This document shows, piece after piece, positions 18,301-25,383 of a stretch of 34,124 nucleotides of DNA. Position 1 is the stretch's first letter; every line of letters begins with the position of its first letter. The notes under the pieces are model-generated. The model was not told where the DNA came from and ran no database searches. It saw nothing but the letters and a program-made list of their open reading frames with translations. The translations under genes were made by a program, and so were the position numbers. Source of the stretch: Anaerolineae bacterium (GTDB lineage Bacteria; Chloroflexota; Anaerolineae; JAFGEY01); the NCBI GenBank assembly GCA_016783145.1, contig JADHXD010000042.1, forward strand, positions 1 to 34,124. Direction: 5' to 3'.

Positions 18301-19382
18301 TGCTCGGCCATCAGGTTGAACTGCAGGGCCAGCTCCTCGACCTCATCGCCGGTCTGGACCGTGATCGTGCGATCAAAGTGGCCGTTCGCCACGTCGCGGA
18401 CGGCGTCGGCAAGTTCTGCGATCGGCCTGGTGATTTTCCGCACGCCGACAGCGACGACCAGGACCGGTACCACCACGCCCAGCACGAGCAGGAACAGCAG
18501 GAACTGCTGGTACCCGCGAGCCGGTCCGATCAGGCTGGACCAGGATTCTTCGCGGACAAGCCCCCACGGCGTGTCTGGCACGGGCGCGTAACTGGCGACG
18601 ATCGGCTCCCCTTCCAGGTTGCGACAGCGCACGGCTCCCGTTTCGCCGTTGGACGCACACTGCGCCACGTCCTGTCCAGAGAAATCGTCGCCGATGCGTT
18701 TGGGATCAGAGTGATAGATCACCCGCCCTTGGCTGTCGACCAGGTAAGCAGCGCCACTGTCCCCGAGGCGAAGCTTGGCGATGCCGCCGTAAAAGGTGCT
18801 CACCGAGCTCACGCCCAGCCGGTACATGCCGGCGATCGCCCCCACAAGCTCGCCCTGGGTGCCCACGATCGGAACGGCGATGACGACGACCGGTACACCG
18901 CCCGGTCCGTCGTTCGTGAGATCGGACAGAATGCCCCCGGTCACTCCCACGGCCTCTGACCGCAGCACCCGCAGATAGTACGCACGATCAGACCAGTCCT
19001 GGCCCAGGACCTCAGGGCGCTCGGGTTCGGCGGCGACCACCGTGCCGAACGTATCCAGGACCAGGACGCCTGCGTCAAAGACCGTCAGCCGGTTTGAGGC
19101 ATCCGTGAGGATCTCTTGCTGGGCGATCCGATTGCTTCCCACCAAGGCCAGCGTGCGCGCCTCGGAATCGAGGAGGTCTGCCCACTGCTTGAGCTGTGTC
19201 GCAAGCTGCGCGGCCGCCAGGCGGGTCAGCTCGGCGTTCCGTTCGACGACCAGATCCTCGGTCACATCCTGGTACGCATAGTAGATCACCACCGCCACCG
19301 CGACCAGGATGATCATCGTGGGCACAAAGGACCAGGCGATCACCCTGGTCCGTATGCTCCTCCACCGGATTCCTGACAACAC
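15297..19382 (-). CDS. Membrane hybrid histidine kinase (Cache-HAMP-GAF-GAF-PAS-HisKA-HATPase-REC)
   Basis: The protein has 1361 residues from GTG 19382, chosen because AGGAGG lies at 19388-19393, five bases upstream. An ATG at 19403 would place that site inside the gene and has none of its own; TTG 19379 is also possible. Order: helix 14-37, Cache-like outer sensor (about 40-275, 'AAYLVDSQGRVIYHSDP'), helix 285-308, HAMP (309-360), GAF (385-540), GAF (575-730), PAS (745-865, 'WNPAAERIFGYDKCEAL'), HisKA with H899 in 'MSHELRTPLN', HATPase (N-box 'NLLGNAVKFT', 'DTGIGI', 'GTGLGLPIS'), receiver with D1194 in 'IWMDMRMPV', and a helical tail (1277-1361). All catalytic boxes are intact. It should sense an outside ligand and phosphorylate its own receiver and/or the coupled PP2C response regulator. 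Confidence 0.93.
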   Translation of the reverse strand: MLSGIRWRSIRTRVIAWSFVPTMIILVAVAVVIYYAYQDVTEDLVVERNAELTRLAAAQLATQLKQWADLLDSEARTLALVGSNRIAQQEILTDASNRLTVFDAGVLVLDTFGTVVAAEPERPEVLGQDWSDRAYYLRVLRSEAVGVTGGILSDLTNDGPGGVPVVVIAVPIVGTQGELVGAIAGMYRLGVSSVSTFYGGIAKLRLGDSGAAYLVDSQGRVIYHSDPKRIGDDFSGQDVAQCASNGETGAVRCRNLEGEPIVASYAPVPDTPWGLVREESWSSLIGPARGYQQFLLFLLVLGVVVPVLVVAVGVRKITRPIAELADAVRDVANGHFDRTITVQTGDEVEELALQFNLMAEQLQMSYARLEQEVKDRTLELATLSTVSSVVNRSLDQDEILGAALDETLNMLSASAGMIALTEPDRDVLAVRVHRGLSEEFIEIVRHIPLGEGISGQAALQERTIVMDVPEYGELEVARRFSSAVQQEGLQTLAAIPIVYKQQVLGTLTIGTRQARAYPSKQLDLLAAIGREIGAGVGHALLYASVQQELAERVRAEEKLLELNQAHARRNQELGLLNRVIAASTSGIGSTAMLRMVCHELALAFDIPQVGVALLDHNTPAEPGGVLTVVAEHLAEGRSSALGAVIPIEGNPSTQFVLDNRAPLVVRDAQHDPRMAPVHDLMRQLGVASMLILPLVVHDQAVGTIGLDAFEPRAFAEDEVSLAMNVAGAAAQVLDKTRAEEALRSSQQRLSLHVMHTPLAYIEWDADLRVVDWNPAAERIFGYDKCEALTRHAYEIIVPPEMRPHVTQVWQSILDQTGGTRSTNENVTKDGRTIVCEWYNTPLIDEDGDVIGLASLVEEVTERMRAEEALREARDAAESARRAAEAASRAKSTFLANMSHELRTPLNAILGFSQLMTRDAGLTSEQRENLEIIGRSGEHLLTLISDVLEMSKIEAGRTSVVETVFDLHHLLDDMEDMFRLRAMDKGLRLVCERAPGVPQYVRTDESKLRQVLINLLGNAVKFTQQGTVTLRVRYGEESGKLFSEVQDTGIGIAPEDLEKVFEPFVQAPSGLESPEGTGLGLPISRQFVRLLGGELTVTSVPGWGSTFKFDARVELAGAAEAKARQAARRVIGLEPGQPTYRLLVVEDREANRKLLVKLLSSLGPPPQGFDVREAVNGQEAVEIWEAWDPHLIWMDMRMPVMDGHEATKAIKGTTKGQATVIVALTATAFEEDRRMSLSEGCDDFVRKPFRESEIYGRLAKHLGVRYVYEDTSPSQAPPDIEPVEVVAALEKALTRQVLARLPAGWIDELHRAATQADGTLVLELVEQIREEHATIANALTGLVDRFRFDVIVALTEEIGERV

Positions 19383-19659
19383 AACTGCCTCCTCGCAGGG
19401 CATCTCGACGTCTAGCTTTTCGCACCCCTCGCCAAACCGGGGATGAAAACAGCGCGCATCGTTTTGTTTCGGCGTGACGGATAAGGGAGCGCGATTCTCG
19501 CCATCGCCGGAGGCGCAACGGAGCGATCTCGCGTGGGCCTACAGCCCGCCGCTGGGGGATGGGAGCGGCCAACCGTAGGTACGATGAGGGTAGACCATGG
19601 CTATCAGCCGCGCACAGACCTTTTCTCCTCAGCTTTGCCGGGACAGACAGTACTTGGCC
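19383..19659 (-). other. Long untranslated leader or upstream region of the signalling operon
   Basis: About 277 bases lie between the candidate promoter and the kinase start. I find no reading frame with a ribosome site here. The stretch is rich in small GC palindromes (for example around 19490-19530), but I recognise no riboswitch consensus. If the promoter at 19660-19688 is right, this is a long 5' leader and could hold a regulatory RNA; this is only a possibility. Confidence 0.35.
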
Positions 19660-19688
19660 ATTTTACCATAGGTCGGAATGGAGAGCAA
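19660..19688 (-). promoter_or_regulatory. Candidate promoter of the kinase/phosphatase/DAC operon
   Basis: On the minus strand TTGCTC (19683-19688) and TGG-TAAAAT (-10 at 19660-19665) are spaced by 17 bases. The -10 box matches five of six positions and carries the TG extension; the -35 box matches only three. It is the best candidate in the 380 bases upstream of the kinase gene. Confidence 0.45.
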
Positions 19689-19713
19689 CAAAAGAACCCC
19701 GAGGGACACCGGA

Positions 19714-19745
19714 AGGAGCCTGCCACCCAAGAGTGGCAGGCTCCT
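19714..19745. repeat. Perfect 13-bp inverted repeat between the oxidoreductase remnant and the signalling operon
   Basis: AGGAGCCTGCCAC (19714-19726) and its exact complement GTGGCAGGCTCCT (19733-19745) flank a 6-base loop. It lies just past the stop of the broken oxidoreductase gene on the minus strand, where a terminator would be expected. The T-run that follows on that strand is about 20 bases away, so it is not a classical intrinsic terminator. It could equally be a dispersed hairpin element. Confidence 0.7.
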
Positions 19746-19763
19746 GGCACATACATCCCGAGA

Positions 19764-20778
19764 TCATTCCACCTGTGTTGTGAATGCCTTTCCATCCTGC
19801 CTACAAATCGAGCCGATCACTTTGCGGGCCGACGTCGCTGCCGGAGGTAGACCGCCGCCTGGCTCCACCCACTGCCCCACCATGTAAAAGCTCTCCAGGC
19901 CAGGCAGGGTCTTGTCCATCCCTCCGCGCATTTTCATCGTCTTGGTGGTCGGCAGCCAGCCTTCCATAGAGCCCTGCCAGTTGCCGGTGTAGCGTTCATA
20001 GGTCATCGGGGTCGCCACGTCCACGGCCTCTACCTGGTGGCTGATGCCCGGGTAGTGCCTCTCCAAGTGATCGATGACCTTGACGGCGATGTCCTGCTTT
20101 TCGGCCTCATAGTGCTCCGGGTCTCCGTACAGCTTGCTCCAGTAGTCATAGCTGGATGGGAACATGGTCTCTATCACAGACTTGCCCGCTGGTGCCATCG
20201 TCGGGTCGTAGCAGTAGTGCCGAATGCTGATGCGCTCACGCGCCTCGCCGGCAATGGTCACCGGTCGGTCCAGTTGATAGACCGTCGAGTGCGGCTCGCC
20301 GGACAGGTCGCGCCCCACGCCCAGCGATACCTGGACGATCGGAGCAAAGATGGGCAGCTCCTCGTAGTAGCCGCGCACCTTGTCGCTGACGTACTTTCCC
20401 TCCAGCATATCAAAAATGGTCGCGTGCCCGTCGGCTGCCGAGATCACGGCATCTGCCCGGTGCTCTGTGCCGTCCGCCAGCCGCACGCCAACGGCCCGGT
20501 CGTTCTCGACCAGGATCTTGGCCACGGGTGATTGATAGTGGATCTGGCCACCCAGGCCAAGGTAGCGACGTTCGATGGCCCGAGCGAACTCGAGCGAGCC
20601 GCCGGTGGGATATCCCGCGTCACCCAAAGGTGTACCCCTTGCGTTTCCACAAAGTGCACAACCCGCCCGGCTTGTCGTGCAGCTCGAAAATCTGGGTGCG
20701 ATACCCGTTCATCTGGCCGTAGCATCCGGCGGCCAATCCGGCGATCCCCGCACCGATGATTGCCACTGTTTGAGTCAT
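19764..20778 (-). pseudogene. CrtI/phytoene-desaturase-like FAD oxidoreductase with an internal deletion
   Basis: The ATG at 20778 has a good GGAGGTG site and opens 'MTQTVAIIGAGIAGLAAGCY', a GxGxxG FAD-binding start, running to 'KRKGYTFG' before a TGA near 20620. In the next frame the homology resumes with 'GDAGYPTGGSLEFARAIERRYL' and runs 280 residues to 'EPGGGLPPAATSARKVIGSICR', the usual C-terminal FAD contact. Intact members of this family are about 500-530 residues and have roughly 170-200 residues between these two points. That part of the FAD/substrate domain is missing and the join is out of frame. The C-terminal piece alone (19764-20627, TTG start) could not bind FAD. A gene remnant or an assembly collapse are both possible; the sharp join favours a real deletion. 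Confidence 0.85.
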
Positions 20779-20799
20779 GTGGGCACCTCCTTTCGCCCA

Positions 20800-20805
20800 A
20801 TTGTA
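20800..20805 (-). promoter_or_regulatory. Extended -10 element before the oxidoreductase remnant
   Basis: On the minus strand TGG-TACAAT (the six-base box at 20800-20805) lies about 22 bases before the ATG, with the ribosome site between. No good -35 box is seen, as is usual for extended -10 promoters. The promoter has outlived the gene it serves. Confidence 0.45.
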
Positions 20806-20858
20806 CCACACATTCCCCAGGGAGACATATCCAGAGGCTAACAACGAGGCGTCCACCA

Positions 20859-20916
20859 GTAGGGCGCGTTTCCCATACGTGCCCGCCAGTAGGGCGCGTT
20901 TCCCATACGTGCCCGC
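20859..20916. repeat. Two tandem copies of the GTAGGGC...GCCCGC hairpin repeat
   Basis: Copies at 20859-20886 and 20889-20916 are identical over 28 bases. Each forms an 8-bp stem GGGCGCGT ... ACGTGCCC (one G-T pair) around the 7-base loop TTCCCAT. The second copy ends one base before the stop codon of the PEP-synthase-like gene. Same family as the cluster at 3545. Confidence 0.9.
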
Positions 20917-20917
20917 T

Positions 20918-23413
20918 CTAGCTCTCGGACAGGCTCACCACGCCGGCACTGCCGTCCACGGTGATGAGCTGACCGCTTTGGATGCGCCTCGTTGCCGTGC
21001 CCGTGCCCAACACCGCCGGGATGCCGTACTCTCGGGCCACGATCGAGCCGTGGCTAAGCGGCCCACCGACGTCGGTGACGACCGCCGCCGCGCGGGCGAA
21101 CAGCGGCGTCCAGGCCGGCGTGGTAAGCGGAGCAACAAGCACGTCGCCCGTCTGCATCTGGTCGAAATCCTCCGGTCCGTGCAAGACGCGAGCCGGGGCG
21201 GTCACCCGGCCCGGGCTGGCAGCAACGCCTTTGATGGTGTCCCCACCTCGCCCGCTGGCCCTCGCCGCCTTGAGTTTCCCGATGTCGATGCCCAGGAACA
21301 CCACCTCGGGCAGCGCCAGCGGGGGTGTGACGCGCCGGGCGGCACGCAGGGCCGCCTTTGACTTTGAAACGACTGTCGTCAGGCTGCCCAAGGCTTCGCC
21401 GCGATCGAGCCGTGCTGCGGCCTCACCTACCTGATCCTGGTCCAGCCAAAAGATGTCCTCGGGCTCGTCGATCAAGCCGCTGCCCGCAAAGCGGCGGCCC
21501 ACCTCGCGGAGCATTTGCCGCAGCAGGGGATAGCCCAGGCCGACGTCAGCCAGGCCGTCCTCGCGCAGGGGTGCATAGCGCTGCGCGGCGGAGAGCGCCT
21601 TGCTGAACAGCTTTCGCCGCAGGCCCTTGAGCCGGGCCAGGGTAGCCTCTGTAGTCCCTTCGCGCCTCTCGGCGGACGCCTCTTGGCGCGCGTGCGGGTC
21701 CGTCCCTCCGCCGCTCAGGAAGAATGTGCACATCGCCAACAGCGGTGCCGGGTCATCGGCAGGCACAGGGCTGGCGAAATCGAGATTGTAGATCAGGTGC
21801 CCGTAGCGCTCCAGGTGCGCCCGAAAGCGGCTCCCCCATTCGCCCCAGTTGGCCGCGTCCACGTCCGGCGGTGCCCCCCCTTCCTCGAGCTGGGCGGCGA
21901 TCTGCGCGGCCGGCGTGTCGGACAGGTAGGCATTGAGACCGGGACGCGTCCGGGCCCACTCGACCAGGTCGTACAACGCCTTTTCCGCCCGGATGGGGAT
22001 GCTGTCAAAGCCCAACAGATAGGTGGGCGCCATCGGATCGCCGCGCCGCTTGATCAGCGTGTTATAGGTCAGGGTGAACAGGCCCTCGCTGATCCACGCG
22101 GCCGGAATGACGCCGGAGACAAGCGCCCCGTAGGCGTCGATCGCCGCTCGAGCAAGCTCGCGCACAGCGTCCAGGATCTCCTTGGCCGGCAGCTCGCCCC
22201 AACGCTCCGAACGCCAGCGCTCCACGATAGCCACATAGCGCGGGCGTCCCTCATCGAGCCACCGTTCCACCGCCCCTGTGAACATGCGCTTCACGATCCC
22301 AACGCTGCCCAACAGGATGCGGGTCATCTGCCCGGCGCTCCACGAGCTGCCATAGTAAGCGTATTGGTTGACGTTTACGATCATCTCGTCTGGCACGAGA
22401 TCCGGCGTCCCGAAAGACTCGGCAAGCAGTCGTTTCATGCTGGCGTTGACGGCATCCAGGCCCAGCGTGGCAAAGAGCGGCGACAGCGGATCGGCCATCA
22501 GCTCGACAATGTTGTTGCGCACGGCCATGTAGGTGCCCTTGGGCAACTTCCACTCGGTTGGGACGGGCGGCTCGGGCTCGGGAAGGGCCGTGATCGGCCT
22601 GGCCTGGACGATAGCAAACTGCCTTCCTGCCATCGTCCACTCGATGTCCATCGGCATCCCGTACAGCGCCTCGATGCGCACGCCCAGGCTCACGAGTTCG
22701 GCGGCCTCATCGTCCGAGAGCACAGGCGCGCGGCGCATCGTCTCCGGAACGGGCCGCTCCTCCGTGCCGCTGCCCAGGATCACGGTCATCACCTCTTTGT
22801 CCGCCGTCTCCCGCCGGAGCACGCGGCCGGTCGCCTTTTCTACGATCAACGTGTCCGGGGTCACCAGCCCGCCGACGATGGCTTCGCCCAGCCCCCAGGC
22901 CGCGCTGATCATCGCCTGGTCGCGCTGACCGGTGACCGGGTGGGCGGTGAACATCACGCCAGAGACCTCTGCGCGCACCAATCGCTGAATGATGACCGCG
23001 ATCTCGTGCGCGGCGCTCATCCCCTTGGCCTCGCTGTAGGCGCGCACGCGCTCGCTGTGCCGCGAGCGGTACACCGTGTGCACGGCCTGGCGGACCTCCT
23101 CATCGCCCCGCACGTTCAACACCGTCTCGAACTCACCGGCGAACGACGCCTGCGCCGAGTCCTCGCTCATCGCCGAGGAACGCACGGCGAACGAGGTCTC
23201 GCCTTCCCCCTTGCGCAGGCATCCGAGCTGCGCCTGAACTTGCGTCCAGGCCTCGTCGCTCAGCTCGCCCTCAGAGAAAGCAGCAGGCAGGAGGACGAAC
23301 CCGTCCGGCACCGGAAAGCCTGCCTGGTAGAGCCGGGCCAGCACCCCGCCCTTGCCTCCAGCATACGACCGTTGCTCCGCCGTCAGTTCATCGAACGTTC
23401 GAATCACCCTCAT
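20918..23413 (-). CDS. PEP-synthase-like / PEP-utilising phosphotransferase (PpsA/Rph-type architecture)
   Basis: The protein has 831 residues. The N-terminal part (1-290) is the PEP/pyruvate-binding ATP-grasp domain ('AGGKGGVLARLYQAGFPVPDGFVL', 'SFAVRSSAMSEDSAQASFAGEFET', 'VSGVMFTAHPVTG', 'PMDIEWTMAGRQFAIVQARP'). A long middle domain (about 300-700) follows, of the substrate-binding type found in rifampin phosphotransferases and related PEP-synthase-like proteins. The C-terminal swivelling domain has the phospho-histidine in 'GGPLSHGSIVAREYGIPAV' (H788). The end lacks the PEP/pyruvate TIM barrel of true PpsA, so the acceptor is probably not pyruvate. Antibiotic (rifamycin) phosphorylation is one option, but acceptor specificity cannot be read from the sequence. 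The ATG overlaps the stop of the small upstream gene by four bases (ATGA). Confidence 0.85.
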   Translation of the reverse strand: MRVIRTFDELTAEQRSYAGGKGGVLARLYQAGFPVPDGFVLLPAAFSEGELSDEAWTQVQAQLGCLRKGEGETSFAVRSSAMSEDSAQASFAGEFETVLNVRGDEEVRQAVHTVYRSRHSERVRAYSEAKGMSAAHEIAVIIQRLVRAEVSGVMFTAHPVTGQRDQAMISAAWGLGEAIVGGLVTPDTLIVEKATGRVLRRETADKEVMTVILGSGTEERPVPETMRRAPVLSDDEAAELVSLGVRIEALYGMPMDIEWTMAGRQFAIVQARPITALPEPEPPVPTEWKLPKGTYMAVRNNIVELMADPLSPLFATLGLDAVNASMKRLLAESFGTPDLVPDEMIVNVNQYAYYGSSWSAGQMTRILLGSVGIVKRMFTGAVERWLDEGRPRYVAIVERWRSERWGELPAKEILDAVRELARAAIDAYGALVSGVIPAAWISEGLFTLTYNTLIKRRGDPMAPTYLLGFDSIPIRAEKALYDLVEWARTRPGLNAYLSDTPAAQIAAQLEEGGAPPDVDAANWGEWGSRFRAHLERYGHLIYNLDFASPVPADDPAPLLAMCTFFLSGGGTDPHARQEASAERREGTTEATLARLKGLRRKLFSKALSAAQRYAPLREDGLADVGLGYPLLRQMLREVGRRFAGSGLIDEPEDIFWLDQDQVGEAAARLDRGEALGSLTTVVSKSKAALRAARRVTPPLALPEVVFLGIDIGKLKAARASGRGGDTIKGVAASPGRVTAPARVLHGPEDFDQMQTGDVLVAPLTTPAWTPLFARAAAVVTDVGGPLSHGSIVAREYGIPAVLGTGTATRRIQSGQLITVDGSAGVVSLSES

Positions 23414-23781
23414 CGCTCCACCTTCCTCTCACCTGAATCCTCCTCGATCCGGAGGACGGAAAGCAGCACCACGTTCAGGTCCCAGAGCCCGACCAGGATG
23501 CCCCGCAGGGCGGCCTGGTCGGCGACGGTTCCGCTCAGGGTGGTTACGGGGGATCCATCGCTCTCCCTCTCCGAGCTGACTCGCAGCCCGCCAAACCACT
23601 CGGACCAGTGCCCGTCGAGCTCCCCCAGCACCGTGATCCGGTATACGTGCCCCGGTCCTGTGGGGCGTTCCGGGTTCCTGGGGCACGACACGTCGGGCAC
23701 GGACCTCCCAGACCCCGCCCGCCCTGCCACCTCCGGTACTCGATCGTCCCCATCGTGTACGTTCACACGCTTCGCTCCCAC
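23410..23781 (-). CDS. Small conserved hypothetical protein coupled to the PEP-synthase-like gene
   Basis: The open frame has 123 residues from GTG 23781. Only the last ~75 look like a folded domain: 'YRITVLGELDGHWSEWFGGLRV', then 'TLSGTVADQAALRGILVGLWDLNVVLLSVLRIE'. I recognise this as a small family common in Chloroflexota and Actinobacteria next to diverse enzymes, with no known function. The first ~45 residues are proline/glycine-rich and low in structure, so the true start may be a later GTG or GTA-proximal codon. I see no strong ribosome site for any choice. Its stop overlaps the next start (ATGA), so the two proteins are made together. Confidence 0.65.
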   Translation of the reverse strand: MGAKRVNVHDGDDRVPEVAGRAGSGRSVPDVSCPRNPERPTGPGHVYRITVLGELDGHWSEWFGGLRVSSERESDGSPVTTLSGTVADQAALRGILVGLWDLNVVLLSVLRIEEDSGERKVER

Positions 23782-23848
23782 GGTTCACCCTGCCTGTAGG
23801 CACTCCTTGTGGTTGCCCTCCTGGGCACTCCCTCACCTCTGCAGCTAC

Positions 23849-23878
23849 AGTATACCCGACGGCTGGGTGAGCGGTCAT
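23849..23878 (-). promoter_or_regulatory. Candidate promoter of the small-protein/PEP-synthase-like operon
   Basis: On the minus strand TATACT (-10, 23849-23854) and ATGACC (-35, 23873-23878) are spaced by 18 bases. The -10 matches five of six positions. It lies about 68 bases before the GTG at 23781. The -35 box is embedded in the GGGTGA motif array described separately. Confidence 0.5.
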
Positions 23879-23907
23879 CACCCAAAGTGGGTGAACCGGG
23901 CGGGTGA
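23864..23907. promoter_or_regulatory. Array of four (T/C)GGGTGA half-sites, likely operator
   Basis: TGGGTGA occurs at 23864-23870 and 23888-23894, CGGGTGA at 23901-23907, and the reverse TCACCCA at 23878-23884. The second and third form a perfect 7-bp inverted repeat with a 3-base centre; the first and second form one with a 7-base centre. The array covers the -35 region of the promoter above. MalT, the best-known LAL regulator, binds GGAKGA-type repeats, and a LAL-family remnant lies 64 bases away, so a LAL or other regulator binding here is plausible. Confidence 0.5.
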
Positions 23908-23970
23908 TCGGGCACGTCTCGGCCCGTGGGGAACGAGGGAGGGATGGCCCGGCGACGGAGCGATAAGGTC

Positions 23971-24720
23971 CTAGCCCAACAGGCCCAGTTGCCTGGCCCG
24001 TTCGACCGCATCGCCCCGGCTGTGGACGTCGAGCTTGCCATAGATCCGCTTGATGTGGGTGCGCACGGTGTTTGGGGAAAGGTAGAGCTCGTGAGCGATG
24101 TCCGTGCTCGACATGTGGGTGGTCAGGAGCCGGAGCACCTGCCGTTCTCGCTCGCTGAGCGGCTCGTGGAGCATCTGGGGCGCGCCCCCCGCGTCCTGCC
24201 CGGAGGATGCGAGCACCGCAGGTGCGTTGGTCCCCTCGGCCTTGTCGGGCAGGGGAGGAGGCCCCTCACGGGCAAACTCGGCGAGCAGCATCCTCACATA
24301 GTCCGGCTCCCCGCTCCGGGGCAGGGCCAGGTGGAGCAGTCTCTCAAGGGCCGGTCCCTCGTCCAGGAAGATGCGCACGTACCCGCTCGCCGCGCCGAGC
24401 GGCAGCGCGTGCTCCAGTGCCTCCACGGCCTGGTGCGTCTCGCCCTGCGCGTACAGGGCCAGCGCTCTGAGGACGTGGATCTCGACCGCTCGCTTGGGCT
24501 GCCCCATGCGCGCCACCGCCAGCAGCAGGCGGCCCAGCAGGGCCAGCGCGCTGTCGGTACGGCCCTGAGCCAGCCACAGGCGAGCCACGGTGAGCACCTC
24601 CACCAGGCGGCGGTAGGGATCGAGAAAGGCATCGCCTCCACCGCCCTCCTCCTTGCCCGCCACCCCCTCGTCCTGCGCGAGCTGGGGATCAGGTCCCTCT
24701 GGACCGTTCCTACTGTACAT
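23971..24720 (-). pseudogene. LAL (MalT-type) LuxR-family regulator reduced to its C-terminus
   Basis: 249 residues remain. 'RLVEVLTVARLWLAQGRTDSALALLGRLL' and 'RAVEIHVLRALALYAQGETHQAVEALEHALPLGAASGYVRIFLDEG' are the TPR-like repeats that end the sensor part of LAL regulators. 'LSERERQVLRLLTTHMSSTDIAHELYLSPNTVRTHIKRIYGKLDV' (about 188-232) is an intact LuxR helix-turn-helix. LAL proteins are usually about 850-950 residues with an N-terminal ATPase, all of which is missing. The ATG at 24720 overlaps the end of a truncated secreted-protein gene, with no clear ribosome site of its own, so this looks like a deletion join. A short DNA-binding product made by coupling is possible but unproven. Confidence 0.75.
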
Positions 24721-24865
24721 TGCGCAAAACCAGGGGTAGGTGGACGGTGTGCCCTGTAGCCGCGCTGTCCCAGAACCCGCCGGCCACCGTGGTGATCGAG
24801 AACGCGGCGACGGGCAGGAAGAGTGCGCGTCTCAGGATCGGGCTGTACGTGTCGCTGGCCCTCAT
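24710..24865 (-). pseudogene. Remnant of a secreted protein: signal peptide joined to a C-terminal tail
   Basis: From ATG 24865, with an AGGGAAGG site just upstream, 51 residues are encoded. The first 31 are basic then hydrophobic ('ILRRALFLPVAAFSITTVAGGF'), like a signal peptide. The last part, 'HTVHLPLVLRNVQ', is the tail commonly seen at the end of Chloroflexota exported proteins ('YLPLVLRN'). Nothing lies between, so the mature domain has been lost. The strong promoter at 24936-24965 is still in front. Its last 11 bases overlap the start of the LAL remnant in another frame. Confidence 0.65.
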
Positions 24866-24935
24866 CTCTGCCTTCCCTCTGCGTGACCTCAGCACCAGCT
24901 CCCTCCGGGTGGACGTGTGAAGCTCCTGATCCGAT

Positions 24936-24965
24936 TGTAGCACAGCATCGCAGGGCGCGTCAAGA
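24936..24965 (-). promoter_or_regulatory. Strong candidate promoter before the truncated secreted-protein gene
   Basis: On the minus strand TTGACG (24960-24965) and TGC-TACAAT (-10 at 24936-24941) are spaced by 18 bases. Both hexamers match five of six consensus positions and the -10 carries the TG extension. It lies 70 bases before ATG 24865. Confidence 0.65.
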
Positions 24966-24998
24966 CCCAGGCTCGAGAGGGTCACAACTTGTCGCTCT

Positions 24999-25027
24999 CT
25001 GGTTCCCACGCGGAGCGTGGGAACCAG
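24999..25027. repeat. Perfect 13-bp palindrome of the TTCCCACGC...GCGTGGGAA type
   Basis: CTGGTTCCCACGC (24999-25011) and GCGTGGGAACCAG (25015-25027) flank only GGA. This is a well-known type of dispersed REP-like palindrome in several phyla. It sits between divergently transcribed genes. Around it (24966-25161) I find no gene or other signal. Confidence 0.85.
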
Positions 25028-25161
25028 GCCGGTCGGCGGCGGCTTCGGGAGGCCCGGCTTTGGGTGACTTGAGCGGCAGAACTCCAGGCCTATGCTGGGC
25101 GGCAGGCCAGCAGTCAAAGATCCTCGCAGGTGGCTTGCCCCACAAGGTCCTGTAGTGCAAG

Positions 25162-25190
25162 TTGACATCTCTGGAATCTCGTGGGATACT
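25162..25190 (+). promoter_or_regulatory. Strong candidate promoter of the sugar-acid catabolic operon
   Basis: TTGACA (25162-25167, perfect consensus) and GATACT (25185-25190) are spaced by 17 bases. Transcription would start near 25197, leaving a leader of about 187 bases before the enolase-superfamily gene. Confidence 0.65.
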
Positions 25191-25196
25191 GAAATC

Positions 25197-25383
25197 TCCA
25201 CGCAAAGGAGTAAAAGAGACCTTGCCAGGTCTTCGACCTCGAGCACCGGCGTCCTGTGGTGCCGGCTGTCGAGACCGGGAACGCCTCGGCTGTTCGTATG
25301 TCAGTGGTCAACGGCGATGTGCTATTCCTGGCCTTCAGGTGACGCTTCTGAGATATCGTGCGAGGAGCAAAGGAGAACAAGAG
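25197..25383 (+). other. Long 5' leader of the sugar-acid operon, possible structured RNA
   Basis: No convincing reading frame is present. An imperfect hairpin can be drawn at about 25239-25275 (CTCGA...TCGAG outer and CCGGC...GCCGG inner pairs, with an internal loop). The leader ends in the ribosome site AAGGAG at 25370-25375. I do not recognise a named riboswitch. Regulation of the operon by a sugar acid or its regulator through this leader is conceivable. Confidence 0.3.

Noticed and set aside
21515-23974. An 819-codon open frame on the plus strand opposite the PEP-synthase-like gene
   Set aside because: Its translation is low-complexity, rich in R/H/Q/G/P, and matches no domain, while the opposite strand encodes a complete enzyme. 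It is a GC-driven shadow.
24710-25246. A longer 178-codon version of the secreted-protein remnant
   Set aside because: It would read through the promoter at 24936-24965 and the palindrome at 24999-25027; only the part after ATG 24865 has a ribosome site and a signal-peptide look.
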